Assembly (NCBI RefSeq): GCF_000025305.1
Contig: NC_013740.1
Span: 496,001-560,000 of the forward strand
Source: Acidaminococcus fermentans DSM 20731
GTDB taxonomy: Bacteria; Bacillota; Negativicutes; Acidaminococcales; Acidaminococcaceae
Direction: 5' to 3'
Length of the DNA stretch: 64,000 nt
In this document: positions 34,524 through 43,384 of the stretch, one piece after another
Numbering within the stretch: position 1 is the first letter of the stretch
Layout of the letters: every line of letters begins with the position of its first letter
Position numbers and translations under genes: made by a program
Notes under the pieces: model-generated
What the model was told of the DNA's origin: nothing
Databases searched by the model: none
What the model saw: only the letters and a program-made list of their open reading frames with translations

Positions 34524-35261
34524 ATGAGTGAATTATTGCGAGTGGAAGGATTGAAAGTTGCCGTTGAAGGTAAGGAAATCCTGAAAGGCCTGGATCTGGT
34601 CATCAACAAGGGTGAAACTCATGTGATCATGGGCTCCAACGGTGCCGGCAAATCCACCCTGTTCAACACCATTATGGGCAACCCCAAATACGTTGTGACC
34701 GAAGGCCACATTTACTTTGAAGGAAAAGAAATCACCCACGAACCGGTGAACGAAAGAGCCAAAGCCGGGATCTTCATGGCTTTCCAGGCTCCCATCTCCG
34801 TCCAGGGGATTACCGTGGAAAACTTCATCCGCAACGCCAAAGGCACCATCTCCGGGGAAAAACAGCGGATCATGCCTTTCCGGAAGAAACTCCACCAGGA
34901 AATGGATGCCCTGTCCATGGACCGGAGCTATGCGGAACGGTATGTAAATGACGGGTTCTCCGGCGGGGAACGGAAAAAGAATGAAATCCTCCAGATGTGT
35001 ATGCTGGAACCGAAACTGACCCTGCTGGATGAAATCGATTCCGGTCTGGACGTGGATGCCGTACGGATCGTTTCCCAGGCAGTGAACAAATACCATGACG
35101 AAAACAACTCCCTGCTGATCATCACCCATCACAGCGAAATCCTGCAAAAACTCCATCCGGATGTGGTCCATGTGCTGATCAACGGCCGGATCGTGAAGAC
35201 CGGGGATGCTTCCCTGATCGGAGAAATCGAAGCCAACGGCTACGACGCTTACAAGAAATAA
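34524..35261 (+). CDS. sufC: Fe-S cluster assembly ATPase SufC
   Basis: SufC, 245 residues, the ABC-type ATPase of the SufBCD scaffold for iron-sulfur cluster assembly. Walker A is GSNGAGKST, the signature is FSGGERKKNEI and Walker B is LTLLDEIDSGLD, with the family-typical EIDSGLD. The start ATG 34524 (MSELLRVEG) follows GGAGAGG; an upstream in-frame ATG is not supported. It leads a five-gene sufCBDSU operon. Confidence 0.97.
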   Translation: MSELLRVEGLKVAVEGKEILKGLDLVINKGETHVIMGSNGAGKSTLFNTIMGNPKYVVTEGHIYFEGKEITHEPVNERAKAGIFMAFQAPISVQGITVENFIRNAKGTISGEKQRIMPFRKKLHQEMDALSMDRSYAERYVNDGFSGGERKKNEILQMCMLEPKLTLLDEIDSGLDVDAVRIVSQAVNKYHDENNSLLIITHHSEILQKLHPDVVHVLINGRIVKTGDASLIGEIEANGYDAYKK

Positions 35262-35277
35262 CAGGCGGGTGAGCAGA

Positions 35278-36744
35278 ATGACCGAAGAAAAGAAAGCAGC
35301 GCTGGCCGGGGAAACCGCGGCTGACGAACAGAAACTGCAGAAAGAACGGAAGACCATCGACGCGTTGACTGATTTCAGCAACATGTACGATTTCAAAAAG
35401 GATTCCAATCACGAATACAAGACGGAAGCCGGGCTGACGCCGGATGTGGTCCGGGAAATCTCCGCCAAGAAGGATGAACCCCAATGGATGCTGGATGCCC
35501 GGCTGAAATCCCTGGATCTGTATTACCAGATCCCCTATCCGGTGTGGGGCCCGGATATCAGCGGCCTGGACATGGCCAACATCGTCACCTACGTGCGGCC
35601 CAATGCCCGGATGAGTGCCAACTGGAACGACCTGCCCGAAGACATCAAGGATACCTTTGACCGTCTGGGGATCCCGGAAGCGGAAAAGACTTCCCTGTCC
35701 GGGGTGGGAGCCCAGTACGATTCAGAAGTGGTGTACCACAGCATCCAGGACGAACTGGTGCAGCAGGGGGTCATCTACACTGATTTCGACACGGCCGTCA
35801 AGAAATATGAAGACATTGTCCGGAAGCACTTCATGAAGCTGATTCCGCCGACGGACCACAAGTTTGCGGCTCTCCACGGGGCGGTATGGTCCGGGGGATC
35901 CTTCGTGTACGTGCCGGAAGGGGTGGATGTTTCCATTCCCCTCCAGAGCTATTTCCGGCTGAACGCACCGGGAGCCGGCCAGTTCGAACATACCATGATC
36001 ATTGTGGAAAAAGGTGCCAAGGTCCATTTCATCGAAGGCTGTTCCGCCCCCAAGTACAACGTGGCCAACCTCCACGCCGGGGCGGTGGAACTGTTCATCG
36101 GGGATGACGCCACCCTGACCTATTCCACCATTGAAAACTGGTCCAAGAACATGTACAACATGAACACCAAACGGGCCATTGTGGGGAAGAACGGTACCAT
36201 CAACTGGGTGACCGGGTCCTTTGGATCCCACACCTCCTGCCTGTATCCCATGAGCATCCTCAACGGGGAAGGAGCCCACTGTGAATTCACCGGGGTCACC
36301 TTTGCCGGCAAGGGGCAGTATCTGGATACCGGGTCCAAAGTGGTCCACAATGCCCCCCACACCACCAGCAACATCAACTCCAAGTCCATTTCCAAGGACG
36401 GCGGGGTGTGCATTTACCGGGGCAGCGTGGTGATCAACGAATGTGCGGAAGGATCCAAATCCAATGTGAGCTGCGAATCCCTGATGCTGGATGAACAGTC
36501 CCAGTCCGATACCATTCCGGCCATTGTGATCAAGAACGACAATGTGGATCTGGGCCATGAAGCCAAGATCGGCCGGATTTCCGATGAAGCCATCTTCTAC
36601 CTGATGAGCCGCGGCCTCAGCGAGGATGAAGCCCGGGCCATGCTGGTACGGGGCTTTGTGGATCCGGTTTCCAAGGCTCTGCCTCTGGAATATGCGGTGG
36701 AAATGAACAATCTGATCAATCTGGAACTGAAAGGTTCCATGTAA
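35278..36744 (+). CDS. sufB: Fe-S cluster assembly protein SufB
   Basis: SufB, 488 residues, the cluster-building scaffold subunit that pairs with SufC and SufD. Characteristic segments are NIVTYVRPNARMSANW-like residues near 105, FIEGCSAPKYNVANLHAG, and the C-terminal EAKIGRISDEAIFYLMSRG. ATG 35278 is preferred over GTG 35269 because AGGCGG sits nine bases ahead. The gene follows sufC by 16 bases. The order C-B-D-S-U places sufB second, rather than last as in Bacillus. Confidence 0.96.
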   Translation: MTEEKKAALAGETAADEQKLQKERKTIDALTDFSNMYDFKKDSNHEYKTEAGLTPDVVREISAKKDEPQWMLDARLKSLDLYYQIPYPVWGPDISGLDMANIVTYVRPNARMSANWNDLPEDIKDTFDRLGIPEAEKTSLSGVGAQYDSEVVYHSIQDELVQQGVIYTDFDTAVKKYEDIVRKHFMKLIPPTDHKFAALHGAVWSGGSFVYVPEGVDVSIPLQSYFRLNAPGAGQFEHTMIIVEKGAKVHFIEGCSAPKYNVANLHAGAVELFIGDDATLTYSTIENWSKNMYNMNTKRAIVGKNGTINWVTGSFGSHTSCLYPMSILNGEGAHCEFTGVTFAGKGQYLDTGSKVVHNAPHTTSNINSKSISKDGGVCIYRGSVVINECAEGSKSNVSCESLMLDEQSQSDTIPAIVIKNDNVDLGHEAKIGRISDEAIFYLMSRGLSEDEARAMLVRGFVDPVSKALPLEYAVEMNNLINLELKGSM

Positions 36745-36760
36745 AAGGGAGGCGGAGATC

Positions 36761-37885
36761 ATGACCAAAGAACAATTCAACGCACTTCCGCGTCCCACTT
36801 TCCGGTGGATGAAAGTGAACCACCTGGAACTGGATCCCCTGGCTGAAAAAGCCCTGGCGCCGGTGGAACTGGCCGTCCGTCAGGAAGGCACGGCAGAGGT
36901 ACGCACCTATGAAGGCAACGGGCTGCCGGATCTGGGGGATTTCCAGGGTGCCAGTGCGGAAGCCCTGGCCCAGGCCCGGCAGGGTGGCAATGTGAACTGC
37001 AGCGTAACGGTCCCTGCAGGGGAAGAAGCTTCTGTGTGGATCAACTATACGGTAACGGAAGCGGTTCCCCGTCTGGTGGGGCAGCTGAAGATCCAGGCAG
37101 GGAAGGATAGCCGGCTCCATGTGTACGAGCTGTTTGAAGGAGATGCGGCAGAGGGTCTGGTGAACCTGCTCCAGTTTGTGGAAGCGGAAGACGGGGCCCA
37201 GGTTACCATCAGCAAGGTCCAGGTGCACGGGGAACAGGTCCGGCACATCGATCAGCGGCTGACCCGGGAAGGGAAGGAAGCCCGTGTGAAGTTTGTCAGC
37301 GCTGAAGTGGGCGGCCGTCAGAACCTGGTGTACGTGCGCACGGATCTGGATCACGACGAAGCGGAATTCAAAAGCGCTTCCATGTATCTGGGCAGCGATG
37401 ACCAGCTGTTCGACTATTCCTACTGGGTGCCCAACAAGGGCTGCAAGACGGATACGGACATCCTGACCACCGGTGCACTGATGGGCAAAAGCAAGAAATA
37501 TTTCCGGGGGACCATCGATTTCCTCCGGGGCGGCAAGAAGGCTGTGGGCAACGAATCCGACGTGTGCCTGCTGCTGAACAAGGGCGTCCATTCCATTTCC
37601 GTTCCTTTGCTTCTGTGCAAGGAAGATGATGTGGTGGGCAACCATGCCTCCAGTTCCGGCCAGATCGACCAGGATATGCTCTTCTATCTGATGAGCCGGG
37701 GCTTCAATGAAGCCGGTGCCCAGCTGATCATCGTGGAAAGCAACATCCGGCCGGTAATCGACCAGCTGGGAGATGAAAATCTGGAAAACAGGGCGCTCCA
37801 GGCTGTACGGACGAAAATGCAGTTCTGCCACCAGAAAGGAAATTGCCATGATAAATGTACGCAGAGATTTCCCCATCTTGACTAA
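36761..37885 (+). CDS. sufD: Fe-S cluster assembly protein SufD
   Basis: SufD, 374 residues, a SufB paralogue of the scaffold. The C-terminal half shows LTTGALMGKSKKYFRGTIDF, NKGVHSISVPLLLC, and DQDMLFYLMSRGFNE, which align with the SufB/SufD core. The last 12 codons (to 37885) overlap the start of sufS by 38 bases in another frame, giving a short cysteine-containing tail. The overlap suggests translational coupling. Confidence 0.93.
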   Translation: MTKEQFNALPRPTFRWMKVNHLELDPLAEKALAPVELAVRQEGTAEVRTYEGNGLPDLGDFQGASAEALAQARQGGNVNCSVTVPAGEEASVWINYTVTEAVPRLVGQLKIQAGKDSRLHVYELFEGDAAEGLVNLLQFVEAEDGAQVTISKVQVHGEQVRHIDQRLTREGKEARVKFVSAEVGGRQNLVYVRTDLDHDEAEFKSASMYLGSDDQLFDYSYWVPNKGCKTDTDILTTGALMGKSKKYFRGTIDFLRGGKKAVGNESDVCLLLNKGVHSISVPLLLCKEDDVVGNHASSSGQIDQDMLFYLMSRGFNEAGAQLIIVESNIRPVIDQLGDENLENRALQAVRTKMQFCHQKGNCHDKCTQRFPHLD

Positions 37886-39068
37886 AGTCCACAACGGACA
37901 TCCTCTGGTGTACCTGGACAATGCGGCCACCACCCAGAAACCCTATCAGGTGATCCATGCTCTGGTGGACCTGCTGGAACACCACAACGGGAACCCCCAC
38001 CGGGGAGCCCATGTGCTGTCCATCGAAGCCGGGGAACTGTATGACAAGGCCCGGGAAGCGGTGCGGAAGTTCATCAACGCCAAGCATTTCGAAGAAGTGA
38101 TCTTTGTGCGGAACTCCACCGAAGGCCTGAACCTGATTGCCCGGAGTTATGGGGAAACCCATCTGAAAAAGGGCGACAAAGTGGTGATCCCCATTTCCGA
38201 ACACCATTCCAACCTGGTTCCCTGGCAGAGAGCCTGCCGGAAGACCGGTGCGGAACTGGTCTATATGTACCTGGATGAAACCGGGCACTTTACGGAAGAA
38301 GATCTGGCCAAGATCGACGAACGGACCAAAATCGTTTCCTTTGCAGCGGTGAGCAACGTGCTGGGCATGGTGCGGCCGGTGAAGGAAGTGGTGGAACGGG
38401 CCCACAAGGTGGGGGCCATCGCCATTGTGGATGGAGCCCAGTCCACCCCCCACATGAAGACGGATGTCCAGGATCTGGACTGCGACTTCTACGTTTTTTC
38501 CGGCCACAAGATGCTGGGTTCCACCGGCACCGGGGTGGTGTACGGGAAAAAGGCCCTGCTGGAAGAAATGGAACCCTTCCTGCTGGGCGGGGATATGATC
38601 GAATATGTCCAGGAACAGACCACCAGCTTCAATGAACTGCCCTACAAGTTCGAAGCCGGGTCTCAGAATGTGGAAGGGGCCGTGGCCCTCCATGCGGCCA
38701 TCGATTACCTGAACGACATCGGCATGGACCAGGTGGAGGAACACGAACGGGAACTGACCGACCGGTGCCTGGAAGGGATGCTGAAGATGCCCCATATCCA
38801 TATCCTGGGGAGCACGGATCCCAAAGAAAAGACCGGGGTCATCTCCTTTACCATCGACGGGGTCCATCCCCACGATGCGGCCACCATCCTGGACAGCTAC
38901 GGCATTGCCATCCGCAGCGGACACCACTGTGCCCAGCCTCTGGGGGCCCATCTCCATGTGGAAGCGTCCAACCGGGTCAGCTTCTACATCTACAACACCC
39001 TGGAAGAAGTGGATTATTTCCTTTCCAAACTGCCGGAAGTCCGGAAAGTCATGGGCTTCAAAGATTGA
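37848..39068 (+). CDS. sufS: Cysteine desulfurase SufS
   Basis: SufS, 406 residues, a PLP enzyme that takes sulfur from cysteine for cluster assembly. The PLP-lysine motif is FSGHKMLGSTGTG and the catalytic cysteine lies in RSGHHCAQPL, as in group II desulfurases. The start ATG 37848 follows AGAAAGGAA inside the end of sufD. SufU, its sulfur acceptor, is encoded next. Confidence 0.96.
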   Translation: MINVRRDFPILTKVHNGHPLVYLDNAATTQKPYQVIHALVDLLEHHNGNPHRGAHVLSIEAGELYDKAREAVRKFINAKHFEEVIFVRNSTEGLNLIARSYGETHLKKGDKVVIPISEHHSNLVPWQRACRKTGAELVYMYLDETGHFTEEDLAKIDERTKIVSFAAVSNVLGMVRPVKEVVERAHKVGAIAIVDGAQSTPHMKTDVQDLDCDFYVFSGHKMLGSTGTGVVYGKKALLEEMEPFLLGGDMIEYVQEQTTSFNELPYKFEAGSQNVEGAVALHAAIDYLNDIGMDQVEEHERELTDRCLEGMLKMPHIHILGSTDPKEKTGVISFTIDGVHPHDAATILDSYGIAIRSGHHCAQPLGAHLHVEASNRVSFYIYNTLEEVDYFLSKLPEVRKVMGFKD

Positions 39069-39091
39069 TAGAAGGAAACAGGTGAACGATA

Positions 39092-39532
39092 ATGGAAGAC
39101 ATGAACCAACTGTATTCTGACATTATCCTGGAACACAATCAGGATCAGGCCAACAAACATGAGCTGGATCCCCATAATCTCCAGGAACACGGTCACAATC
39201 CCAGCTGCGGGGATGACATCACCCTCCAGGCGGATATCCAGGACGGGATCATCAAAGATGCCGCCTATACCGGCCACGGCTGTGCCATCAGCCAGGCATC
39301 CACGGATATCATGATCGATCTGATCCGGGGGAAATCCGTCAAGGAAGCTCTCCGGCTGGTGGATCTGTTCCTGGCCATGATCAAGCGGGAAGAAACGGAT
39401 GACGGCAAGCTGGAAGAACTGGACGAAGCCATCGCCCTGAAAAACATCTCCAACATGCCCGCCCGGGTAAAATGCGCGGTCCTTGCCTGGCACACCCTGA
39501 AGGATGCCCTGGAGAAGGAAGAGGAGAAATAA
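39092..39532 (+). CDS. sufU: Fe-S assembly sulfurtransferase SufU
   Basis: SufU, 146 residues, accepts sulfur from SufS and passes it to SufBCD. The zinc-binding residues are present: the cysteine in NPSCGDD, the one in GHGCAISQAS, and the one near RVKCAVLAWHTL. The start ATG 39092 follows AGGTGAA; a second ATG nine bases downstream is possible. It closes the operon; no iron-responsive regulator is encoded beside it. Confidence 0.94.
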   Translation: MEDMNQLYSDIILEHNQDQANKHELDPHNLQEHGHNPSCGDDITLQADIQDGIIKDAAYTGHGCAISQASTDIMIDLIRGKSVKEALRLVDLFLAMIKREETDDGKLEELDEAIALKNISNMPARVKCAVLAWHTLKDALEKEEEK

Positions 39533-39644
39533 GGTCCTGGTTCGCAGCACCGGAAGCGGGCTTGTCGGCAATCAACGGGATTTTCCAATGCTTGTCGAAA
39601 TGACCCTGTTTGTGCATTTTGAGAAATAGAACTAAAATTTGAAG

Positions 39645-39684
39645 AAGTGTTGTTCGTGCTTTTTGGACGGACAACACTTTTTTG
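39645..39684 (+). terminator. Terminator after the suf operon
   Basis: AAGTGTTGT pairs with ACAACACTT over a 17-base loop and is followed by T's. It lies about 110 bases after sufU. Confidence 0.7.
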
Positions 39685-39729
39685 TTGAAAGAAGAGGGAA
39701 GTCCAGCTTCTTGTATGCTGCATGGAGTT

Positions 39730-39778
39730 GCGACATGGCTGTCCAGGCCCGCGACCCATGACCCTTGGCCCGCGACGG
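39730..39778 (+). repeat. Heptad repeat, family C (seven units)
   Basis: Seven 7-bp units in one register: GCGACAT, GGCTGTC, CAGGCCC, GCGACCC, ATGACCC, TTGGCCC, GCGACGG. GGCCCGCGAC appears twice, 21 bases apart. The remaining gap (39533-39882) holds only terminators and a promoter. Confidence 0.6.
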
Positions 39779-39809
39779 GGTGTGAAAAATATATTTTCAC
39801 CCCCCTTTT
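39777..39809 (+). terminator. Second terminator in the suf/pnp gap
   Basis: GGGG and GTGAAAA pair with TTTTCAC and CCCC around ATATA, followed by TTTT. Confidence 0.65.
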
Positions 39810-39833
39810 ATGGCTTTTTCCCCGCCGGTGTAG

Positions 39834-39839
39834 TATAAT
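39834..39839 (+). promoter_or_regulatory. -10 box of pnp
   Basis: TATAAT, 44 bases before the start codon; no good -35 is seen. Confidence 0.45.
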
Positions 39840-39882
39840 CTACCCATAATGTCAAGAGTGAAACAGAAGGAGGATGCAGAGG

Positions 39883-41955
39883 ATGCATAGTTTTAGCACG
39901 GATTTTGGAGGCCGGACCCTTACCATTGAAACCGGTAAGATTGCCAAACAGGCCAATGGGGCTGTTCTGGTCCGCTACGGCGAAACCGCCGTGGTGGTGG
40001 CTGCAACGGGGACCGATACTCCCAGGGAAGGGGTGGATTTCTTCCCGCTGACAGTGGATTTTGAAGAAAAAATGTATGCGGTGGGCAAAATCCCCGGCGG
40101 GTTCCTGCGGAGAGAAGGGCGGCCGGCAGAAACGGCCATCCTGACTTCCCGGCTCATCGACCGGCCCATCCGTCCCATGTTCCCGGACGGGTACCACAAC
40201 GATGTGCAGATCGTATGCACGGCGGTATCCGTGGATCCGGACAACGCTCCGGACATTCCGGCCATGATCGGTGCATCCTGTGCCCTGTCCATTTCCGATA
40301 TTCCCTTTGAAGGGCCCATTGCCGGTGTGCGGGTGGGGCTCATCGACGGCCAGTTCATTGTGGAACCTACGGTGGAACAGGCCAAGGTCAGCGAACTGAA
40401 CCTGGCAGTGGCCGGCACCAAGGATGCCATCCTGATGGTGGAAGCCGGAGCCAAGGAAGTTTCCGAAGAAGTGATGCTGGATGCCATCTGGTTTGCCCAT
40501 GGGGAAATCAAGAAACTGGTGGAATTCCAGGAAAAGATCCAGGCGGAAGTGGGCAAGCCCAAAATGGACTTTGAGGTCTACACGCCTCCTGAAGAATTGG
40601 CGAAGGAAATCGAAGCCTACGGGGAACCCAAGATCCACGATGCCCTGATGGATCCGGACAAACTGCACCGGGACAAAATGGTCAGCGAAGCCAAGGAAGA
40701 GATCCTGGCCCACTTTACGGAACTGTATCCGGACAATGAAATCGACATTGCCCATGTGGTGGCCAAACTGGTGAAACGGGTATTCCGGCACATCATCACC
40801 GTGGACAAGATCCGTCCGGACGGCCGTGCCCTGGACGAAGTCCGTCCCATCAGCTGCGAAGTGGGTCTCCTGGCCCGTCCGCACGGCTGCAGCCTGTTTA
40901 CCCGTGGACAGACCCAGGTGCTCAACTGCCTGGCTCTGGCGCCTCTCCGGGAAGCACAGAACCTGGAAACCCTGGCCGGCGACATCCAGAAACGGTACAT
41001 CCACCACTACAACTTCCCGCCCTACAGCGTGGGCGAAACCAAACCTCTGCGCAGCCCGGGCCGCCGGGAAATCGGCCATGGGGCCCTGGCAGAACGGGCT
41101 TTGCTGCCGGTGATTCCCTCTGAAGAAGAATTCCCCTACACCATCCGTCTGGTGTCTGAAGTGCTGGAATCTAACGGGTCTTCCTCCATGGCCAGCACCT
41201 GCGCCAGCACCCTGTCCCTGATGGATGCCGGCGTGCCCATCAAGGCGCCTGTTTCCGGCGTGGCCATGGGCCTGGTGAAGGAAGGAGAAAACTTCACCAT
41301 CCTCACCGATATCCAGGGGCTGGAAGATGCCAACGGGGATATGGACTTCAAGGTGGCCGGTACCTCCAAAGGGATCACCGCCATCCAGATGGATATCAAA
41401 GTGGACGGACTGACCAAGGACATCCTCCAGGCTGCCCTGGCCCAGGCCAAGAAAGGCCGTGCCTTCATCTTGGGCAAGATGCTGGAATGCATTGCGGAAC
41501 CCCGGAAACAGCTGAAGAAATATGCGCCCAAGATCACCACCATCAAGGTGAACCCGGAGAAGATCAAAGACATCATCGGGCCTGGGGGCAAGATTATCAA
41601 GAAAATCGTGGAAGATACCGGAGCCCAGATCGACATCAACGATGACGGCACCGTATACATTGCCGCTGCTGACAGCGAATCTGCTGATGCGGCCATCAAG
41701 ACCATCCAGGATATCACTGCGGAACCGGAAGTGGGCAAGATCTATACCGGCAAAGTGACCCGGATCATGAACTTCGGGGCCTTTGTGGAATTCATGCCCG
41801 GCCGGGAAGGGCTGGTACACATTTCCCAGCTGGCCAAGGAACGGGTGGAAAAAGTGGAAGACGTGGTCAATGTGGGCGATGAAATCGTGGTCAAACTGGT
41901 GGAAATCGATTCCAAAGGACGGCTGAACCTGTCCCGGAAGGCTTGCTTGAAATAA
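39883..41955 (+). CDS. pnp: Polyribonucleotide nucleotidyltransferase (PNPase)
   Basis: PNPase, 690 residues, a 3'-5' phosphorolytic exoribonuclease. Two RNase PH-like domains are separated by a helical linker; the second holds the conserved GTLSL-like and [19 protein letters not shown] segments. The C-terminus has a KH domain ([15 protein letters not shown]) and an S1 domain ([18 protein letters not shown]). The start ATG 39883 lies nine bases after AAGGAGG, better than ATG 39874, which touches it. The C-terminus ends soon after the S1 domain. Confidence 0.97.
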   Translation: MHSFSTDFGGRTLTIETGKIAKQANGAVLVRYGETAVVVAATGTDTPREGVDFFPLTVDFEEKMYAVGKIPGGFLRREGRPAETAILTSRLIDRPIRPMFPDGYHNDVQIVCTAVSVDPDNAPDIPAMIGASCALSISDIPFEGPIAGVRVGLIDGQFIVEPTVEQAKVSELNLAVAGTKDAILMVEAGAKEVSEEVMLDAIWFAHGEIKKLVEFQEKIQAEVGKPKMDFEVYTPPEELAKEIEAYGEPKIHDALMDPDKLHRDKMVSEAKEEILAHFTELYPDNEIDIAHVVAKLVKRVFRHIITVDKIRPDGRALDEVRPISCEVGLLARPHGCSLFTRGQTQVLNCLALAPLREAQNLETLAGDIQKRYIHHYNFPPYSVGETKPLRSPGRREIGHGALAERALLPVIPSEEEFPYTIRLVSEVLESNGSSSMASTCASTLSLMDAGVPIKAPVSGVAMGLVKEGENFTILTDIQGLEDANGDMDFKVAGTSKGITAIQMDIKVDGLTKDILQAALAQAKKGRAFILGKMLECIAEPRKQLKKYAPKITTIKVNPEKIKDIIGPGGKIIKKIVEDTGAQIDINDDGTVYIAAADSESADAAIKTIQDITAEPEVGKIYTGKVTRIMNFGAFVEFMPGREGLVHISQLAKERVEKVEDVVNVGDEIVVKLVEIDSKGRLNLSRKACLK

Positions 41956-41967
41956 AAAAAGGGGACT

Positions 41968-41995
41968 GCTGACAGCTGACCGTTGACAGCTGACA
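41968..41995 (-). repeat. Heptad repeat, family A (four units)
   Basis: Four 7-bp units in register on the plus strand: GCTGACA, GCTGACC, GTTGACA, GCTGACA. They are the complement of the family A unit and directly precede a terminator. Confidence 0.75.
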
Positions 41996-42043
41996 AAAAA
42001 GGGGCTGTGAAAAAATGATTTCTCATTTTTTCACAGCCCCTTT
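41994..42043 (+). terminator. Terminator after pnp
   Basis: GGGGCTGTGAAAAAATGA with its exact complement and a T-run; nearly identical to the hairpin at 34197. Confidence 0.92.
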
Positions 42044-42055
42044 CTATGCTACAAT
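42028..42055 (+). promoter_or_regulatory. Promoter inside the pnp terminator arm
   Basis: TTTTCA (42028-42033), 16-base spacer, TACAAT (42050-42055) in an extended TGCTACAAT. The -35 lies in the descending arm of the terminator. Confidence 0.5.
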
Positions 42056-42089
42056 GATACCGTACACACAGAAACAAGGAGATCATACT

Positions 42090-42572
42090 ATGGGATTGTT
42101 TTTCAGAAAGACGAAAGTGAAGCTGATGGCTCCGGTGACCGGGATGGTGATTCCCCTGGAACAGGTTCCGGACCAGGCCTTTGCCCAGAAAATGCTGGGG
42201 GATGGGGTGGCCGTCCGGCCGGAAAAAGGAGAACTGGTGGCTCCCTGTGACGGAAAAATCACCTATGTGCCGGATACGGCCCATGCCATTGCCCTGACGG
42301 AAGGACATGGACTGGAGATCCTGCTCCATGTGGGCGTGAATACGGTGGAACAGCAGGGAAAGGGATTCCGTGCCCTGGTGAAAACCGGGGATATGGTCAA
42401 AATGGGGCAGCCCCTGCTGGCCTTTGACCAGGAATGTCTGGAAAAGGCCGGCTGTGATCTTGCCACCCCCATGGTGATCACCAACGGAAATAAGGTGGGC
42501 AAAATGGAAAAGGTGCCATCCGGTCCGGTGCAGGCCGGGCATGATCCGGTGCTGATCATTACCCTCAGCTGA
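42090..42572 (+). CDS. PTS EIIA-Glc-type (Crr-like) domain protein
   Basis: A 160-residue stand-alone glucose-type IIA protein. The two histidines of the active site are present: H80 in ILLHVGVNTV (the phosphorylated one) and H65 in DTAHAIAL. The fold segment VAPCDGKITYVPDT is typical. It may take part in sugar transport or, alone, in regulation; no HPr, enzyme I or EIIBC gene lies in the window. The start ATG 42090 follows AAGGAGA. A zinc-ribbon gene follows 16 bases later. Confidence 0.88.
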   Translation: MGLFFRKTKVKLMAPVTGMVIPLEQVPDQAFAQKMLGDGVAVRPEKGELVAPCDGKITYVPDTAHAIALTEGHGLEILLHVGVNTVEQQGKGFRALVKTGDMVKMGQPLLAFDQECLEKAGCDLATPMVITNGNKVGKMEKVPSGPVQAGHDPVLIITLS

Positions 42573-42588
42573 GACGGGAGGTGGGAAC

Positions 42589-43020
42589 ATGCAGGTAAAA
42601 GGCAGCGGCGGCAGTTTTGTGGAGCAGGTCTACAACCTGGCTCCGGCAGTGGCCTGGGAACTGGGACTCCAGGTGTGCCGGGAGATGCAGGTGGATGTGG
42701 CCCAGCAGGATGATGCCGGGATGCTCCTGAACGGATCCCTGGTTTCCGAAGAAAAATCCTTCCTGTTCGGGAAACCCAAGCGGAAGGAAATCGTGTTTGC
42801 CGTGCAGCCCCTGGAACAGGGGTGTACGGTGATCTTGGACATCCATAAAAAGCGGATGGAAGTCTACAGCCTGACACCCCAGAACCGGGAAACGGACAAG
42901 TTCGTAGCCCTGTTCGAAGAAAAGGCCCAGGCCTATCTGGACCGGCGGATCTGCCCCCAGTGCCATGCGGCCCTGCCGAAGAACGTGGCTTTCTGTCCCT
43001 TCTGCGGGGCAAAACTGTAA
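42589..43020 (+). CDS. Zinc-ribbon protein, unknown function
   Basis: A 143-residue protein with an unrecognised N-terminal domain of about 110 residues and a C-terminal zinc ribbon (CPQC and CPFC pairs, residues ~121-139). There are no membrane segments. The start follows GGGAGGTGG. Its tight position behind the EIIA-like gene suggests a shared role, but nothing in the sequence tells what. It ends next to a bidirectional terminator. Confidence 0.7.
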   Translation: MQVKGSGGSFVEQVYNLAPAVAWELGLQVCREMQVDVAQQDDAGMLLNGSLVSEEKSFLFGKPKRKEIVFAVQPLEQGCTVILDIHKKRMEVYSLTPQNRETDKFVALFEEKAQAYLDRRICPQCHAALPKNVAFCPFCGAKL

Positions 43021-43021
43021 C

Positions 43022-43056
43022 AAAAAAAGCTGACTGCCGAAGCAGCCAGCTTTTTT
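43022..43056. terminator. Bidirectional terminator
   Basis: AAAAAAGCTG-A-CTGC, loop CGAA, GCAG-C-CAGCTTTTTT. It serves the zinc-ribbon gene and, on the other strand, rpmB. Confidence 0.88.
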
Positions 43057-43073
43057 ATGTCGTAACCTATAGC

Positions 43074-43265
43074 TTAGATGGCGCGGGTTACCTTGCCGGA
43101 ACGTAAGCAGCGAGTGCACACGTTGATGCTCTTCACTTCACCGTCTACCACCGCTTTAACCTTTTGAACGTTAGGTTTCCAAGAACGTTTTACATGTCTA
43201 TTGGAATGGCTGACGTTGTTGCCGGACAGCTCACCTTTGTTGCAGATTTCACAGATGCATGCCAT
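43074..43265 (-). CDS. rpmB: 50S ribosomal protein L28
   Basis: L28, 63 residues, of the zinc-binding type with cysteines C5, C8, C50 and C53 (CEIC and CTRC). The start ATG 43265 follows AAGGAGG. It is alone on the minus strand between the bidirectional terminator and a divergent promoter region shared with recG. Confidence 0.96.
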   Translation of the reverse strand: MACICEICNKGELSGNNVSHSNRHVKRSWKPNVQKVKAVVDGEVKSINVCTRCLRSGKVTRAI

Positions 43266-43322
43266 GGTCCCACCTCCTTCAAGTTATAAGGCAATGCTTT
43301 ATTTTTAAAACTCAATGTAGCT

Positions 43323-43352
43323 ATTTTAACACAAATTGGATTATAATTGCAA
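43323..43352 (-). promoter_or_regulatory. Promoter of rpmB
   Basis: On the minus strand TTGCAA (43352-43347), 18-base spacer, TAAAAT (43328-43323). A TATAAT on the plus strand (43343-43348) may serve recG. Confidence 0.55.
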
Positions 43353-43384
43353 GTAGAAAACCATGAGAAAAGGAGAAAATGACC

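Noticed and set aside
37848-37885. Frameshift at the sufD/sufS junction
   Set aside because: Both proteins are full length for their families; the 38-base overlap is a normal operon overlap.
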